Shown: positions 36,354 through 46,079, counted from the stretch's first letter. The stretch: 46,334 nucleotides of DNA from Actinomycetospora sp. (GCA_029266415.1 JAQSWW010000003.1:1-46334), one strand, 5' to 3'. Translations and numbers: made by a program. The notes: generated by a model from the sequence alone, not told the origin.

Positions 36354-37397
36354 ATGACGCTGGTGGTCACGGGCGGGGCGGGGTACGTCGGCAGCGTCTG
36401 CGCGCGGCACCTCCTGGACGCGGGGCACGACGTGGTGGTGGTCGACGACCTCACCACCGGGCACCGCGACGCCGTGCCCGACGGCGCCCGGCTCGTGGTG
36501 GGCGACGTCGCCGAGGTCGCCGACGAGGTGCTCGGCGCGGGCGGGGTCGACGGGGTGGTGCACTGCGCGGCCCGCTCGCTGGTCGGCGAGTCGACCGAGC
36601 AGCCGGCGAAGTACTGGCACGGCAACGTCGTCACCACGGTCGCGCTGCTCGACGCCCTGCGCCGCCACGACGTGCCGCGCCTGGTGTTCTCGTCCAGCGC
36701 CGCCACCTACGGCGAGCCGGAGTCGTCGCCGATCCCCGAGGACGCGCCGACCCGCCCGACCAACACCTACGGCGCCACCAAGCTCGCGGTCGACCTGGCC
36801 ATCGCCGACTACGCGGCCGCCTCGGGCGGCGCGCTGGGCGCGGTGAGCCTGCGCTACTTCAACGTCGCCGGCGCGCACACCGCCACGACGGGCGCCACCG
36901 GCGTGCCGACCGATCCGGATGGTCGAGCTCCGCTGCGCTCCGTCTCCCTGGGCGAGCGGCACACCGTCGAGACCCACCTCATCCCGCTGGTGCTCCAGGT
37001 CGCCCTCGGGCAGCGCGAGGAGATCGCGGTCTACGGCGACGACTGGCCGACCCCGGACGGGACCTGCGTCCGCGACTACATCCACATCGACGACCTCGCC
37101 GAGGCCCACCTCCTCGCCCTCGACGTCCTGGCCCGCGGCGAAGCCCCGGCGGGCGGGCACCTGGTGTGCAACCTCGGCAACGGCACCGGCTTCTCGGTGC
37201 TCGAGGTGATCGAGGCCTGCCGCCGTGTCACCGGCCACCCGATCCCGACCCGGACCGCACCCCGGCGTGCCGGTGACCCGGGCGTGCTCGTGGCATCCTC
37301 CGCCCGCGCCCGCGACCTCCTCGGCTGGAAGCCGGCGCACACCGACCTCGACGGCATCGTCGCCGACGCCTGGGCGTTCGCCCGCTCGCGCGCCTGA
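36354..37397 (+). CDS. galE: UDP-glucose 4-epimerase
   Basis: A 347-residue short-chain dehydrogenase-type epimerase interconverting UDP-glucose and UDP-galactose for cell-wall galactan. The NAD motif TGGAGYVGS starts at residue 6. The catalytic Ser/Tyr/Lys are in [11 protein letters not shown] and [10 protein letters not shown] (Y-x-x-x-K). [22 protein letters not shown] is a family signature. Between RYFNVAGA and [12 protein letters not shown] there are about 26 residues where relatives have 5-9. This insert contains a 21-base element also seen at 17584. ATG lies seven bases after CACACT, so it may be leaderless. Confidence 0.92.
   Translation: MTLVVTGGAGYVGSVCARHLLDAGHDVVVVDDLTTGHRDAVPDGARLVVGDVAEVADEVLGAGGVDGVVHCAARSLVGESTEQPAKYWHGNVVTTVALLDALRRHDVPRLVFSSSAATYGEPESSPIPEDAPTRPTNTYGATKLAVDLAIADYAAASGGALGAVSLRYFNVAGAHTATTGATGVPTDPDGRAPLRSVSLGERHTVETHLIPLVLQVALGQREEIAVYGDDWPTPDGTCVRDYIHIDDLAEAHLLALDVLARGEAPAGGHLVCNLGNGTGFSVLEVIEACRRVTGHPIPTRTAPRRAGDPGVLVASSARARDLLGWKPAHTDLDGIVADAWAFARSRA
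36921..36941 (+). repeat. 21-base interspersed element, copy 2 (inside galE)
   Basis: GGTCGAGCTCCGCTGCGCTCC, 20 of 21 bases identical to 17584-17604 on the same strand. It lies in the extra residues of galE and keeps the frame open. Confidence 0.5.
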
Positions 37398-37418
37398 GCC
37401 ACGCTCACCCCGGCCCTC

Positions 37419-38495
37419 TCACCCGGCCCGTAGCCGCGCCGCCGACTCGGCGGCCGCGTCCCGGACGACCTCGCGCACCGTCGCCGGGCCCGCCCCGGAC
37501 ACGAGGAGCGCGCTGACCAGCCCGGTCAGCCGGTGGCTGGGGTCGGCGCGGCGGGCGCGCTCCAGGGCGACCCCGACGAGCGCGGACCCCCCGCGCACGA
37601 GCAGCGCGCACGCGAGCAGCACCGCGGGCTCGGCGACCTCGGGCGCGGGCAGGGTGCGCACCAGCAGCGTCCACAGCCGCTCGGCGGACGCCGCCAGCGC
37701 CTCGTCCTCGTCGACCGACCAGCCCAGCACGGTGTCGCGCACCAGGGGGTCGCACAACGCCACCGCGAGCCGGGAGAGCTCCGCGTCGCCGAGCACCCGG
37801 CCCGCCGCCACCTCGCGCCGCGCCGCCACGACGGCGGCGAGGTCGCGCCGGGCCGCCGCCGGGCCGCCGAGCTCGCGGTCGAGCACGGCGGCCCGCACCT
37901 CGGCGTCGATGCGTGCCCGCAGCCGCGGGTCGGGGGCACCGGGCGCGAGCGAGGCCTCCAGCTCGTCGCGGGAGCCGTAGGTGACGTGCCCGAGCCAGGC
38001 CGAGGCGGCGGCCACCGGGGAGTCGTCGGTGGCCGCGACCTCGCCCCGGCAGTCGCACGGCGGGTAGCACCGCCACCGCGCGCCGGCGGCGATGCGCGGC
38101 ACCCACAGGCGGCTGTGCACCGCCACGCCGTGGCCGGCGAAGACGTCGCGCACGGCGTCGGCGACGTCCTGGCGCGGCGGTGGTGCGGGGTCGCGTCCTG
38201 GCTGCTCCCCCGGCTCGGCGACCACGATCGCCGTGACCTCCTCCGGGCCCGTGGGCACCACCCGCTGCGCGCACGCGTCCACCACGGCGACGACGTCGTC
38301 GGGCGGCGGCAGGTCGGCGCGCGCCACGACGCCCAGGCGGCGGCGCCGGCCCGTCCCGTGGACCGCCACGAGGACGAGCGACGCGGCGGGCCGGAAGCCG
38401 AGCAGGTGGGGCACGGCGGCGACGAGCTCGCCGGGCTCGTGCAGGCGCAGCCGCAGGGGCTGCTCGGGGACGGGGGGTCGGTGGTCGGTGCTCAC
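37419..38495 (-). CDS. DUF4192 family protein
   Basis: A 358-residue actinobacterial protein of unknown function. The family start is clear: [32 protein letters not shown], followed by an alternating strand/helix domain ([10 protein letters not shown]) and [26 protein letters not shown]. The second half is alanine-rich and helical. It has no signal peptide or membrane segment and is probably cytoplasmic. The start is GTG at 38495. It lies tail to tail with galE (21 bases apart) and divergent from sthA. Confidence 0.88.
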   Translation of the reverse strand: MSTDHRPPVPEQPLRLRLHEPGELVAAVPHLLGFRPAASLVLVAVHGTGRRRRLGVVARADLPPPDDVVAVVDACAQRVVPTGPEEVTAIVVAEPGEQPGRDPAPPPRQDVADAVRDVFAGHGVAVHSRLWVPRIAAGARWRCYPPCDCRGEVAATDDSPVAAASAWLGHVTYGSRDELEASLAPGAPDPRLRARIDAEVRAAVLDRELGGPAAARRDLAAVVAARREVAAGRVLGDAELSRLAVALCDPLVRDTVLGWSVDEDEALAASAERLWTLLVRTLPAPEVAEPAVLLACALLVRGGSALVGVALERARRADPSHRLTGLVSALLVSGAGPATVREVVRDAAAESAARLRAG

Positions 38496-38627
38496 ACCGG
38501 GTCCGACGCGGGCAGGTCCCCGGCGGCTCCATCGGGTCCGCCGAGCCTGTGGACAACTCGGGTGTACGCGGGACCGTCACGGGAGATCGGGTTGCCCCGT
38601 GTCCCCCGCGGCGACGAGGGTGGGGCC

Positions 38628-40109
38628 GTGCACCCGGTGGATCCCGCGAGCGAGGCCCCGCACGAGACCGCGCCCGCACCGCAGGGGACGCGGCCCGACC
38701 TGCCGCGCCATGACTACGACCTGCTGGTGATCGGCTCGGGCCCGGGCGGGCAGAAGGCGGCGATCGCGGCGGCCAAGCTCGGCCGGCGGGTCGCCGTCGT
38801 CGAGCGCCGCGGCATGATCGGTGGCGTCTGCACCCAGACCGGCACGATCCCCTCGAAGACGCTGCGCGAGGCCGTCCTCTACCTCACCGGCTACGCGATG
38901 CGCGGGCTCTACGGCGAGAGCTACCGGGTCAAGCAGGACATCACCGTCCAGGACCTGCTCGCCCGCACCCACTTCGTCATCGGCCGCGAGGAGGAGGTCA
39001 TCCGGGCGCAGCTCCAGCGCAACCGGGTCGACCTGCTGGCCGGCGCCGCGCGCTTCGTCGACGAGCACACCCTCGAGGTGCGCGGCGAGCGGCGCGGCGA
39101 TCACCGGACCGTCACCGCCGAGAGGATCGTCGTCGCCACCGGCACGCGCCCGGCACGGCCCCCGCAGGTGGAGTTCGACGACCGCCGGGTCGTCGACTCC
39201 GACGGCATCCTCGCGATGGAGAACATCCCGGCGAGCATGGTCGTCGTCGGCGCCGGGGTGATCGGCATCGAGTACGCCTCGATGTTCGCCGCGCTCGGCA
39301 CACGCGTCACGGTCGTCGAGCGGCGCCCGACGATGCTCGACTTCTGCGACGCCGAGGTCGTCGAGTCGCTGAAGTTCCACCTGCGCGACCTCGCGGTGAC
39401 CTTCCGCTTCGGCGAGGAGGTCGCGAGCGTCTCGGTGTCGGAGCGCGGCACGGTGACCACGCTGGCGTCGGGCAAGAAGATCCCGGCCGAGACCGTCATG
39501 TACTCCGCGGGGCGCCAGGGCGTCACCGACGAGCTGGCCGTGGAGCGGGCGGGGCTCGAGACCGACGCACGGGGCCGGCTCAAGGTCGACGGCCAGTTCC
39601 GCACGGCCGTGCCGCACATCTTCGCCGTCGGCGACGTCATCGGGTTCCCCGCGCTGGCGGCGACGTCGATGGAGCAGGGCCGGCAGGCGGCGTACCACGC
39701 GTTCGACGAGCCGGTGGCCTCCACGTCCGCGGTCTCGCCGTTCGGGATCTACACGATCCCGGAGGTCAGCTACTGCGGCGCCACCGAGGCCGAGCTCACG
39801 GAGCAGGCGGTCCCCTACGAGGTCGGCATCTCCCGCTACCGCGAGCTGGCACGCGGCCAGATCGTGGGCGACGACTACGGCATGCTCAAGCTGCTGGTCT
39901 CCCCCGAGACCCACGCGCTGCTCGGGGTGCACGTCTTCGGGACGTCGGCCACCGAGCTCGTGCACATCGGGCAGGCGATCATGGGGTGCGGGGGCACCGT
40001 CGACTACCTCGTCGACGCCGTCCTGAACTACCCGACGCTGTCGGAGGCCTACAAGGTCGCCGCCCTCGACGCCACGAACAAGATCCGTGCGCTCGAACAG
40101 TTCGCCTGA
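38628..40109 (+). CDS. sthA: Soluble pyridine nucleotide transhydrogenase
   Basis: A 493-residue flavoprotein exchanging hydride between NADPH and NAD+. The FAD motif is [23 protein letters not shown], the NAD(P) motif [20 protein letters not shown], and the second FAD motif [22 protein letters not shown]. The active-site region [24 protein letters not shown] has one cysteine, lacking the redox disulfide of lipoamide dehydrogenase, which marks SthA. GTG at 38628, after GAGGGTGGGG, begins a 27-residue lead before the conserved domain; a somewhat later start is possible. Its position downstream of ideR matches mycobacteria. It overlaps kynU by 23 bases. Confidence 0.93.
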   Translation: MHPVDPASEAPHETAPAPQGTRPDLPRHDYDLLVIGSGPGGQKAAIAAAKLGRRVAVVERRGMIGGVCTQTGTIPSKTLREAVLYLTGYAMRGLYGESYRVKQDITVQDLLARTHFVIGREEEVIRAQLQRNRVDLLAGAARFVDEHTLEVRGERRGDHRTVTAERIVVATGTRPARPPQVEFDDRRVVDSDGILAMENIPASMVVVGAGVIGIEYASMFAALGTRVTVVERRPTMLDFCDAEVVESLKFHLRDLAVTFRFGEEVASVSVSERGTVTTLASGKKIPAETVMYSAGRQGVTDELAVERAGLETDARGRLKVDGQFRTAVPHIFAVGDVIGFPALAATSMEQGRQAAYHAFDEPVASTSAVSPFGIYTIPEVSYCGATEAELTEQAVPYEVGISRYRELARGQIVGDDYGMLKLLVSPETHALLGVHVFGTSATELVHIGQAIMGCGGTVDYLVDAVLNYPTLSEAYKVAALDATNKIRALEQFA

Positions 40110-41241
40110 GCCCGGGTTCGCGCGGGCCGACTTCACCCTGCCGCGCGCGCCCGACGGCTCCGACGCGGTCTACCTCGCCGGCAACTCCCTCGGCGCCCGG
40201 CCCCACGCGGCCCGGCGTGCGCTGCTGTCGGCGGTCGACGACCAGTGGGCCGCGGTCGGCGTCGCCGGCTGGGAGGAGTCGGGCTGGTGGGCGGCGCCGC
40301 AGCGCGTCGGGGACCGGATCGCCCCGCTGGTCGGGGCGGCGCCGGGCCAGGTCGTCGTGGGCGACTCGACGTCGGTGCAGCTCTTCGGCCTGCTCGTCGC
40401 CGCCGCGCGCCTGCGCCCCGACCGGACGGTGCTGCTCTCCGACGCCGGCCACTTCCCCACCGACCGCTACCTGGCGACGTCGGTGGCGCGGCTGACCGGG
40501 CTGACCCTGGAGACCGGCGCGCCACCGGCCATGGCCCCCGACGAGCGCACCGCGGTGGTGGCCGTGCCCGCCGTCGACTTCCGCACCGGTGAGCGCTGGG
40601 ACCTCGCCCCGATCGTCGCGCGGGCGCACGACGCCGGGGCCGTGGTCGTGGCCGACCTGTCGCACGCCGTCGGCGCGATGCCGGTGGACCTCGACGGGCT
40701 CGGCGTGGACCTCGCCGTCGGCTGCACGTACAAGTACCTCAACGGCGGCCCGGGCGCGCCGGCGTTCGCCTACGTCGCCGCGCGCCACCACGACGTCCTC
40801 GACCCGCCGCTCACCGGCTGGACGGGCCACGCCGACCCGTTCGCGATGACCGAGGCGTGGACGCCCGCACCGGGCGTCGGGCGCCTGCGGGTGGGCACGC
40901 CGCCGATGCTCGCGCTGCTCGCCCTCGACGGGGCGCTCGACGTGTTCGACGGGGTCGACCTCGCCGGCGTCCGCGCGGCGTCGCTCGCGCTGGGCGACGC
41001 GTTCCTGGCGGCGCTGCCGGCGCACGTCGAGGTGGTGACGCCCCGGGAGCACGCGCGCCGCGGCGGACACGTGGCGGTGCGCGTCGGCGACGCCGAGGGC
41101 CTGTGCGCGGCGCTGGCCCGGCGCGGCGTGGTGGTCGACGCCCGCCCGCCGGACCTGCTGCGGTTCGGGTTCGCGGCGCCCTACGTCACGCTCGACGACG
41201 CCCGCACCGCGGCCCGCGAGCTCGCGGCGCTGCTCGCCTGA
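40087..41241 (+). CDS. kynU: Kynureninase
   Basis: A 384-residue PLP enzyme that splits kynurenine or 3-hydroxykynurenine to anthranilates and alanine in tryptophan breakdown. The start [12 protein letters not shown], the phosphate-binding GDSTSVQLF, and [39 protein letters not shown] with the PLP lysine K216 are all characteristic. The downstream GWTGHADPF matches the family active-site loop. The GTG at 40087 lies inside the end of sthA, implying coupled translation. No other tryptophan-catabolism gene is near, so a role in NAD or anthranilate supply is only inference. Confidence 0.93.
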   Translation: MRSNSSPEPGFARADFTLPRAPDGSDAVYLAGNSLGARPHAARRALLSAVDDQWAAVGVAGWEESGWWAAPQRVGDRIAPLVGAAPGQVVVGDSTSVQLFGLLVAAARLRPDRTVLLSDAGHFPTDRYLATSVARLTGLTLETGAPPAMAPDERTAVVAVPAVDFRTGERWDLAPIVARAHDAGAVVVADLSHAVGAMPVDLDGLGVDLAVGCTYKYLNGGPGAPAFAYVAARHHDVLDPPLTGWTGHADPFAMTEAWTPAPGVGRLRVGTPPMLALLALDGALDVFDGVDLAGVRAASLALGDAFLAALPAHVEVVTPREHARRGGHVAVRVGDAEGLCAALARRGVVVDARPPDLLRFGFAAPYVTLDDARTAARELAALLA

Positions 41242-41257
41242 GCGCCCCCCGACAGCA

Positions 41258-41304
41258 ACGAACGCGCCGTTCGCTGCGCTAGAAGCAGCGAACGGCGCGT
41301 TCGT
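41258..41304. terminator. Perfect 20-base-pair hairpin between kynU and the hibernation-factor gene
   Basis: The left arm (41258-41277) and right arm GCAGCGAACGGCGCGTTCGT (41285-41304) are exact complements with a seven-base loop. It lies between convergent genes and is a bidirectional terminator. Confidence 0.9.
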
Positions 41305-41322
41305 GTCGTGCGAGGGGCCCGC

Positions 41323-42450
41323 TCAGCTCCCGGTCGGGAAGCGCAGGATCGCGCCGACGCCGTCCTGCAGCGACGTCCCGCCGCCCAGGACCTGCACATC
41401 CCCGCCGAGCGCCCCGACGGCGCGCAGCAGCACCTGCTCGGCCGGGCGGGCGACGGGCTCGGTGTCGGAGATCTGGGCGAGGTTCGCCGGGTCGGTGGAG
41501 ATGGCCTCCGGCGTCGAGCCGACGTAGAGCTCGCCCGGCACCTCCTGGCCGTCGACCAGCACCAGCGTGTCGACCGCGCCGGTGCGGGCGGCCTCGAGGA
41601 CCGGCTCGAGGCCCTCGACGGCGTTGCCGTGGCCCTTGCCCTCCTGGAACCGCTGGCGCACGCCCGACTCCCGCTCGGTGGCGAGCGTCCCGGCGACGGT
41701 GAGCAGCGCGTCCTCGAGGGCGTCCTCCGACGCGCCCGCGGCGCGGCTGCCGGCCTCGATCTCGCGGGTGATCTCGGCGAGGTCACCGGGCAGCTCCTGG
41801 CGGACCGCCGAGCGGCCCTGGACCTCGCCGGCGAGGGCGATCACCTCGGGCCGGAACTGCTTGACGACGCTGCGGATGCCCTTGACCACCTCGTCGGCGT
41901 TCTCGTACGAGGCCATCTCGTGGCGGTTCTGGCGCGTGCGGTTGCCGACGCCGCCGCCGCGCGCCTTGTGCACGGTCTCGAGGGCCTGGCCCTTGATCGT
42001 CTGCTCGTCGAGCTCGCGCGCGCCCTCGGCGTTGTCGGCGATCACCTGGTACAGGTCGCCGCCGGTCTGGTCGACCACCGCGAGCAGCACGCGCACCGAG
42101 CCGGTCTGGCTGCGGTAGTAGCGGCCGAGCTCGGGCAGCGGCGACCACACCGCGACGTCGCCGGCCGCGTCGACGGCCTCGACCTCGTCGTCGAAGAGGA
42201 TGCCGTCGGCGGACGCGACGAGCACCCGCCCGACCGCGGTCACGGAGCCGGGGCGCTCGCCGCCGAGCTCCTCGTCGAGGGCGGCGAGGGTCTTGTCGTC
42301 GGCGCCCTGCTGCTGCAGCTGGTTCTGGAGCTCCCGCCAGCGCAGCGCGACCTGCTTGGCGGAGTTCTCGCCGGCCTGCACGGCCTCCAGGTAGACCGTC
42401 GCGAACGGCCCCGGCCGCTCGAAGATCTCACGGGTGCGCGACAGGTCCAT
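41323..42450 (-). CDS. Rv2629/Balon-type ribosome hibernation factor (baeRF1-like)
   Basis: A 375-residue relative of mycobacterial Rv2629, part of the bacterial eRF1-like (baeRF) group now linked with ribosome hibernation through the factor Balon. It starts MDLSRTREIFERPGPFATVYLEAVQAGENSAKQVALRWRELQNQL, and has the middle strand-rich domain VRVLLAVVDQTGGDLYQV and RHEMASYENADEVVKGIRSVVKQF. The eRF1-like C-terminal domain is from AVDTLVLVDGQEVPG to GAILRF. It lacks GGQ, so peptide release is not expected. It probably occupies the ribosomal A site in dormancy or stress. The ATG at 42450 follows GGAGGAA, preferred to 42471. Confidence 0.83.
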   Translation of the reverse strand: MDLSRTREIFERPGPFATVYLEAVQAGENSAKQVALRWRELQNQLQQQGADDKTLAALDEELGGERPGSVTAVGRVLVASADGILFDDEVEAVDAAGDVAVWSPLPELGRYYRSQTGSVRVLLAVVDQTGGDLYQVIADNAEGARELDEQTIKGQALETVHKARGGGVGNRTRQNRHEMASYENADEVVKGIRSVVKQFRPEVIALAGEVQGRSAVRQELPGDLAEITREIEAGSRAAGASEDALEDALLTVAGTLATERESGVRQRFQEGKGHGNAVEGLEPVLEAARTGAVDTLVLVDGQEVPGELYVGSTPEAISTDPANLAQISDTEPVARPAEQVLLRAVGALGGDVQVLGGGTSLQDGVGAILRFPTGS

Positions 42451-42682
42451 CCGGTGTTCCTCCTGCTCCACCCCGCCTGCGGGTCAGACGGGACCTCGGT
42501 GATTGCTCCGGGACGCCTACCCTCTCGCCCTGCCCGCCATGCGTGACGAGGGGGTGTGCGGTACCGCCCCGGCGGCGGGCGGGACGCGGGAGAACCCCGA
42601 CGACCGTCGCGCCCGGCCTGCCCCTCCGACCCCGGGGTGCTCTGATCGGGTCCCCACCCCGAGAGCGAGGAGGAGGTCCCCC

Positions 42683-43429
42683 GTGCAGCACGACGCGGTC
42701 CTGGCCGAGACGATCGGCATCCGTGGCCACGGAGACGACCAGATCGAGGCGTACACCGCCCGCCCGATGGACGGCGCGCCCCGCGGCGGCGTGATCGTCA
42801 TCCACCACATGCCCGGCTACGACACCGCGACCAAGGAGATCACCCGGCGGTTCGCGACGCTGGGGTACCACGCGATCTGCCCCAACCTCTACACCCGCGA
42901 GGCCCCCGGCGCCGACCCCGACGACGCGGCGGCCACCGCCCGCGCGCAGGGCGGCGTGCCCGACGAGCGGTTCGTCGGCGACGCGGCCGGCGCCGCCCGG
43001 TGGCTGCGCTCGCTGCCGACGTCGAACGGGCGGGTCGGCACCATCGGCTTCTGCTCCGGCGGGCGCCAGTCGGTGCTCGCGGGCATCGAGGTCGACGTCC
43101 AGGCCGCGATCGACTGCTACGGCGCCTTCGTCGTCGGCACCCCGCCCGAGGGCTTCCCGTTGAAGGTCGGGCCCCTGGACCACCGGATCGGCGAGCTGCG
43201 CGCCCCGCTGCTCGGACTGTTCGGCAACGACGACTCCTACCCCTCCCCCGCGCAGGTGGACGAGCTGGAGAAGCTGCTGCAGGACCACGGCAAGACCTAC
43301 GAGTTCCACCGCTACGACGACGCCGGCCACGCGTTCTTCTCCGTCGACCGCCCGAGCTACCGCGTCGCCGCCGCCGTCGACGGCTGGCAGCGCATCCGTG
43401 ACTTCCTCGCGCGCCACCTGGGGGCCTGA
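42683..43429 (+). CDS. Dienelactone hydrolase family protein
   Basis: A 248-residue alpha/beta-hydrolase with a cysteine nucleophile. The oxyanion region is GGVIVIHHMPGYDTATKEITRRFATLGYHAICPNLY. The nucleophile elbow is GTIGFCSGGRQSVLAG (G-x-C-x-G-G). The Asp is in LFGNDDSYPSP and the His in YDDAGHAFFSVDRPSYR. Family members open dienelactones in aromatic breakdown or hydrolyse other esters. The GTG at 42683 has AGGAGG eight bases upstream. It ends five bases before the next gene, so they form an operon. Confidence 0.92.
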   Translation: MQHDAVLAETIGIRGHGDDQIEAYTARPMDGAPRGGVIVIHHMPGYDTATKEITRRFATLGYHAICPNLYTREAPGADPDDAAATARAQGGVPDERFVGDAAGAARWLRSLPTSNGRVGTIGFCSGGRQSVLAGIEVDVQAAIDCYGAFVVGTPPEGFPLKVGPLDHRIGELRAPLLGLFGNDDSYPSPAQVDELEKLLQDHGKTYEFHRYDDAGHAFFSVDRPSYRVAAAVDGWQRIRDFLARHLGA

Positions 43430-43434
43430 CCCGC

Positions 43435-43692
43435 ATGTGCACCTACAGCACCGAGAAGGTCGCCCTCGCGGACTCGAGCGGCAAGGGCCCCGAGGGCTGG
43501 TTCCCGCTCGAGACCGCGACCGTCTACTACGACCACCCCGTCCACGCCCCCGACGAGCACACCGTCAACATCGACTTCCTCAACCCCGCGCGCGGCCCCG
43601 GCGCCCGGGTCGCCGTCGAGCTGAGCCTCGACTCCGCTCGCGAGCTGCTCGCCGCCCTCGCCGTGACCGTGGAGCGCGCCGCCGAGCACTAG
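43435..43692 (+). CDS. Small DUF6295-like protein
   Basis: An 85-residue protein beginning MCTYSTEKVALADSSGKGP, then EGWFPLETATVYYDHPVHAPDEHTVNIDFLNP, a pattern I recognise from actinobacterial DUF6295 proteins. It ends with an alanine-rich helix. Function unknown. It is five bases downstream of the dienelactone hydrolase and probably co-transcribed. Its stop codon TAG (43690-43692) lies within the CTAG that borders the IS982 element. Confidence 0.82.
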   Translation: MCTYSTEKVALADSSGKGPEGWFPLETATVYYDHPVHAPDEHTVNIDFLNPARGPGARVAVELSLDSARELLAALAVTVERAAEH

Positions 43693-43704
43693 ACGAGTAA
43701 GTCC
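43689..43704 (+). repeat. Left terminal inverted repeat of the IS982 element
   Basis: CTAGACGAGTAAGTCC, perfect inverse of 46240-46255. TAG here is the stop of the DUF6295-like gene. Confidence 0.9.
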
Positions 43705-43754
43705 TAACGGCGTGGTGGCCGGGAAGTAGGGCGGAGGGCGCCCAAGATCCGTTT

Positions 43755-44534
43755 GTGACGACAGACCTGAACACCCTCCTGACCGGACTCTACGTCCACA
43801 TCGACGACCATCTCGGACGTCGACACCGGATCGGGCGACCGCCCAAGCTCACCGACGCCGAGCTGGCCACCCTGGCCGTGGCCCAAGTCCTGCTCGGAGT
43901 GCGCTCCGAGGCCCGCTGGCTGCGCTTCGTCGACCGGGTGCTGCCCGGCGCGTTCCCCTACCTGCCGGGCCAGTCGGGGTACAACAAGCGCCTGCGCGCG
44001 GCGGCACCGCTGCTGCGCGAACTCATTCGGCTGCTCGCGCTCGACACCGACCTCTGGCGCGACAACGTCTGGGTCGTCGATTCCACCCCGGTCGAGTGCG
44101 CCCGATCGCGCCCGACCGCGCAGCGCTCCAACGTCGCGGGCTGGGCCGGCTATGGCTACTGCGCCAGCCACTCCCGGTTCTTCTGGGGCCTGCGCCTGCA
44201 CCTGGTGTGCACCCCCGCCGGCCTGCCGATCACCTGGGCCCTCGCCGACCCGAAGATCGACGAGCGCCAGGTCCTGATGGCCATGTGCGACCACGACCCG
44301 GCCCTGCTGGCCACCCGCCCCGGCCTGACGATCATCGCCGACAAGGGCTACGTGTCCCGCGAGCTCGACCACTACCTCGCCCAGCACCAGGTGCGGCTGC
44401 TGCGCCCCTCCTACCGCAACCGCACACCGCGACCCGGCGAGCACCTGCTCAGACCGATCCGCCAGCTCATCGAGTCGGTCAACGACACCCTCAAAGATGC
44501 TGATGCCGCTGTCGCGGCGCTCGCGGGTCGGTGA
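43755..44534 (+). pseudogene. IS982-family transposase, 5' part (interrupted)
   Basis: The first 247 residues are a DDE transposase: RGRPPKLTDAEL-like start (IGRPPKLTDAELATLAVAQVLLG), VWVVDSTPVECARSRPTAQRS with the first catalytic Asp, AGWAGYGYCASHSRFFWGLRLHLV, IIADKGYVSRELD with the second Asp, and LLRPIRQLIESVNDTLK with the final Glu. After Lys247 the frame enters the IS110 leader and ends after 12 alien residues (DADAAVAALAGR). Joining 43755-44496 to 46080-46231 gives one open frame of 297 residues through DTLKGQLDLELHGG. GTG is the start. The gene cannot now make a full transposase. Confidence 0.93.
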
Positions 44535-44725
44535 AACTGGGGCCGCGTCGCCCGCTGACGTCGTGTGGTCTTGGTGCGGGTTGAGCCCGTCTCAAAGATT
44601 GACGCTGGAGCCTGTCCCGGTTGGGCACTCCGGGTTGCTGCCTTGCGAGCGCGAGTCTCAGACTCTTGATCTTCATGCGGGCTCCGCGGGCGACGCGCCG
44701 ATCGGGCCGCGAGAGGAGCCCAGCA
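44497..44725 (+). ncRNA. Putative bridge RNA region of the IS110 element
   Basis: The left end has the layout of a target-binding loop. GAGCCC (44583-44588) can pair with GGG and CTC in GGGCACTC (44623-44630). Between them lies CTCAAAGAT (44591-44599), identical to the left junction at 44490-44498. Next is a hairpin, GAC-GCT-GG-AGC-CT-GTC (44601-44616), and then CCGGTTGGGC (44617-44626), whose GTTGG pairs with CCAAC of the right target flank. Further on, GTCTCAG (44655-44661) equals the right end of the element (46073-46079), as a donor guide should. ATCTTCAT (44669-44676) pairs only partly (6 of 8) with the left end. The RNA ends are not determined. Confidence 0.65.
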
Positions 44726-45982
44726 ATGGAGATCATTTATGAACGAGTCGCCGCGATCGATGTCGGCAAGAAGATCATCGCGGTGGCGATACGCACCCCG
44801 GGCGAGCGCGGAGGAAAGCGCCGCCAGCAGTTACGCAAGTACAACACCTATCACGAGACGCTGGCCGAGATGGTGGCCTGGCTGGTCTCCGAGGGCGTCA
44901 CGCACGTGAGCATGGAAGCCACCGGGGTCTACTGGAAACCGATCTTCCACGCTCTCTGCGAGGCCGAACGACCGCTCGAGGTGTTGCTGGTCAACGCTCG
45001 GCACGTCAAGAACGTCCCCGGCCGCAAGAGCGACGCCCTCGACGCAGTGTGGCTGGCGGAGTTGACCGAGTGCGGGCTGCTGCGTGGCAGCTTCATCCCA
45101 CCGCAGCAGATAGCCGCGATCAGGGAGTTGACCCGCTATCGCAAGAAGCTCATCGAGCAACGCACCAGTGAGCTGCAGCGTCTGGCCAAGGTCCTCGAGG
45201 ACAGCGGGATCAAGATTGACTCGGTGGCCTCGGCGCTGACCACCCTGTCGGCTCGGGACATGATCGAGGCGTTGATCAATGGAGAGCGGGACCCCGCAGT
45301 GCTGGCCGAGCTGGCCCGCGGCCGGATGCGCTCCAAGATTCCCGATCTGACCTTGGCCTGCGCCGGCCGCTTCGGCGACCAGCACGCGTTAATGTGCACC
45401 CTGCACCTGGAGCACGTCGACCACCTCACCGACATGATCGCCCGGCTCGACACTCGCATCGACGAGGCCAGCCTCCCTTTCGCCCGCCAGACACAGCTGC
45501 TGGCCACGATCCCGGGGATCAGTGAACGCGCCGCCCAGGTCGTCATCTCCGAGATCGGCGTGGACATGACCCGCTTCCCCAGCGACGCGCACTTGGCCTC
45601 CTGGGCCGGATTGTGTCCGGGCAACAACGAATCCGCTGGCAAGCACCGCTCCGGCCGTACCCGCAAGGGCAACAGCGAGTTGTGCACGATCCTCACCGAG
45701 TCCGCGTGGGCCGCCGGTCGCACCAGCACCTATGTCGGTGCCCAGTTCCGCCGCTTCCACCGGCGCTTCGGCAAGAAGGGCGGGCAGAAGGCGGCCACCG
45801 CCACCGCCCACACCCTGATTGTGATCATCTGGCACGTTCTGAACACCGGGATCGGCTACCGCGACCTCGGCCCGGACTACTTCACCCGCCGAGTTGACAA
45901 CCCCCACGACCGCGAACAACGACTCGTCCGCGCGCTTGAAGCACTCGGGCACAAAGTCACCCTCGAACCCGCCGCCGCATAA
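44726..45982 (+). CDS. IS110-family transposase (DEDD RuvC-like bridge-RNA-guided recombinase)
   Basis: A 418-residue recombinase. The N-terminal RuvC-like domain begins VAAIDVGKKIIAVAI; acidic residues D12, E64 (VSMEATGVYW), D103 and D106 (PGRKSDALDAVWLAEL) form the DEDD set. A helical coiled linker follows (residues about 125-165). The C-terminal Tnp domain contains LATIPGISERAAQVVISEIGVD, a helix-hairpin-helix-like stretch, and LASWAGLCPGNNESAGKHRSGRTRKGN with candidate catalytic Ser303. All key residues are present, so it looks active. GAGAGGAG precedes the ATG. Its codon use is less GC-biased than neighbouring genes (for example CAA, AAG and GAT codons), consistent with recent arrival. 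Confidence 0.95.
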   Translation: MEIIYERVAAIDVGKKIIAVAIRTPGERGGKRRQQLRKYNTYHETLAEMVAWLVSEGVTHVSMEATGVYWKPIFHALCEAERPLEVLLVNARHVKNVPGRKSDALDAVWLAELTECGLLRGSFIPPQQIAAIRELTRYRKKLIEQRTSELQRLAKVLEDSGIKIDSVASALTTLSARDMIEALINGERDPAVLAELARGRMRSKIPDLTLACAGRFGDQHALMCTLHLEHVDHLTDMIARLDTRIDEASLPFARQTQLLATIPGISERAAQVVISEIGVDMTRFPSDAHLASWAGLCPGNNESAGKHRSGRTRKGNSELCTILTESAWAAGRTSTYVGAQFRRFHRRFGKKGGQKAATATAHTLIVIIWHVLNTGIGYRDLGPDYFTRRVDNPHDREQRLVRALEALGHKVTLEPAAA

Positions 45983-46063
45983 ACGGTCACCAACACCGAT
46001 CACCGACCAACCCGGCCTGCCGACCGGGTCACCGCCCCCTGCCTCCAGAACGCGCCTGGTCGC

Positions 46064-46077
46064 CATAGTTACGTCTC
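46064..46077 (+). promoter_or_regulatory. -10-like box at the right end of the IS110 element
   Basis: CATAGT (46064-46069) lies 8 bases before the element's end. In a circular intermediate it would drive transcription across the joined ends into the putative bridge RNA. This is inference from the behaviour of other IS110 elements. Confidence 0.3.
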
Positions 46078-46079
46078 AG

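Larger units (their letters stand above)
44497..46079 (+). mobile_element. IS110-family element inserted in the IS982 transposase gene
   Basis: The element carries one DEDD-type recombinase, a 228-base left noncoding end and a 95-base right noncoding end, with no terminal inverted repeats. AG occurs at both junctions (44495-44496 and 46078-46079). Removal with one AG retained restores CTCAAAGGCCAACTC and the IS982 frame. The dinucleotide core, CT on the other strand, is what IS110 elements such as IS621 use. A long left end fits the IS110 subgroup rather than IS1111. Confidence 0.9.

Noticed and set aside
44653-44665. GAGTC-TCA-GACTC read only as a simple terminator hairpin
   Set aside because: It is a perfect five-base stem, but it contains the GTCTCAG segment identical to the element's right end and lies inside the leader before the transposase gene, so a donor-guide role explains it better.
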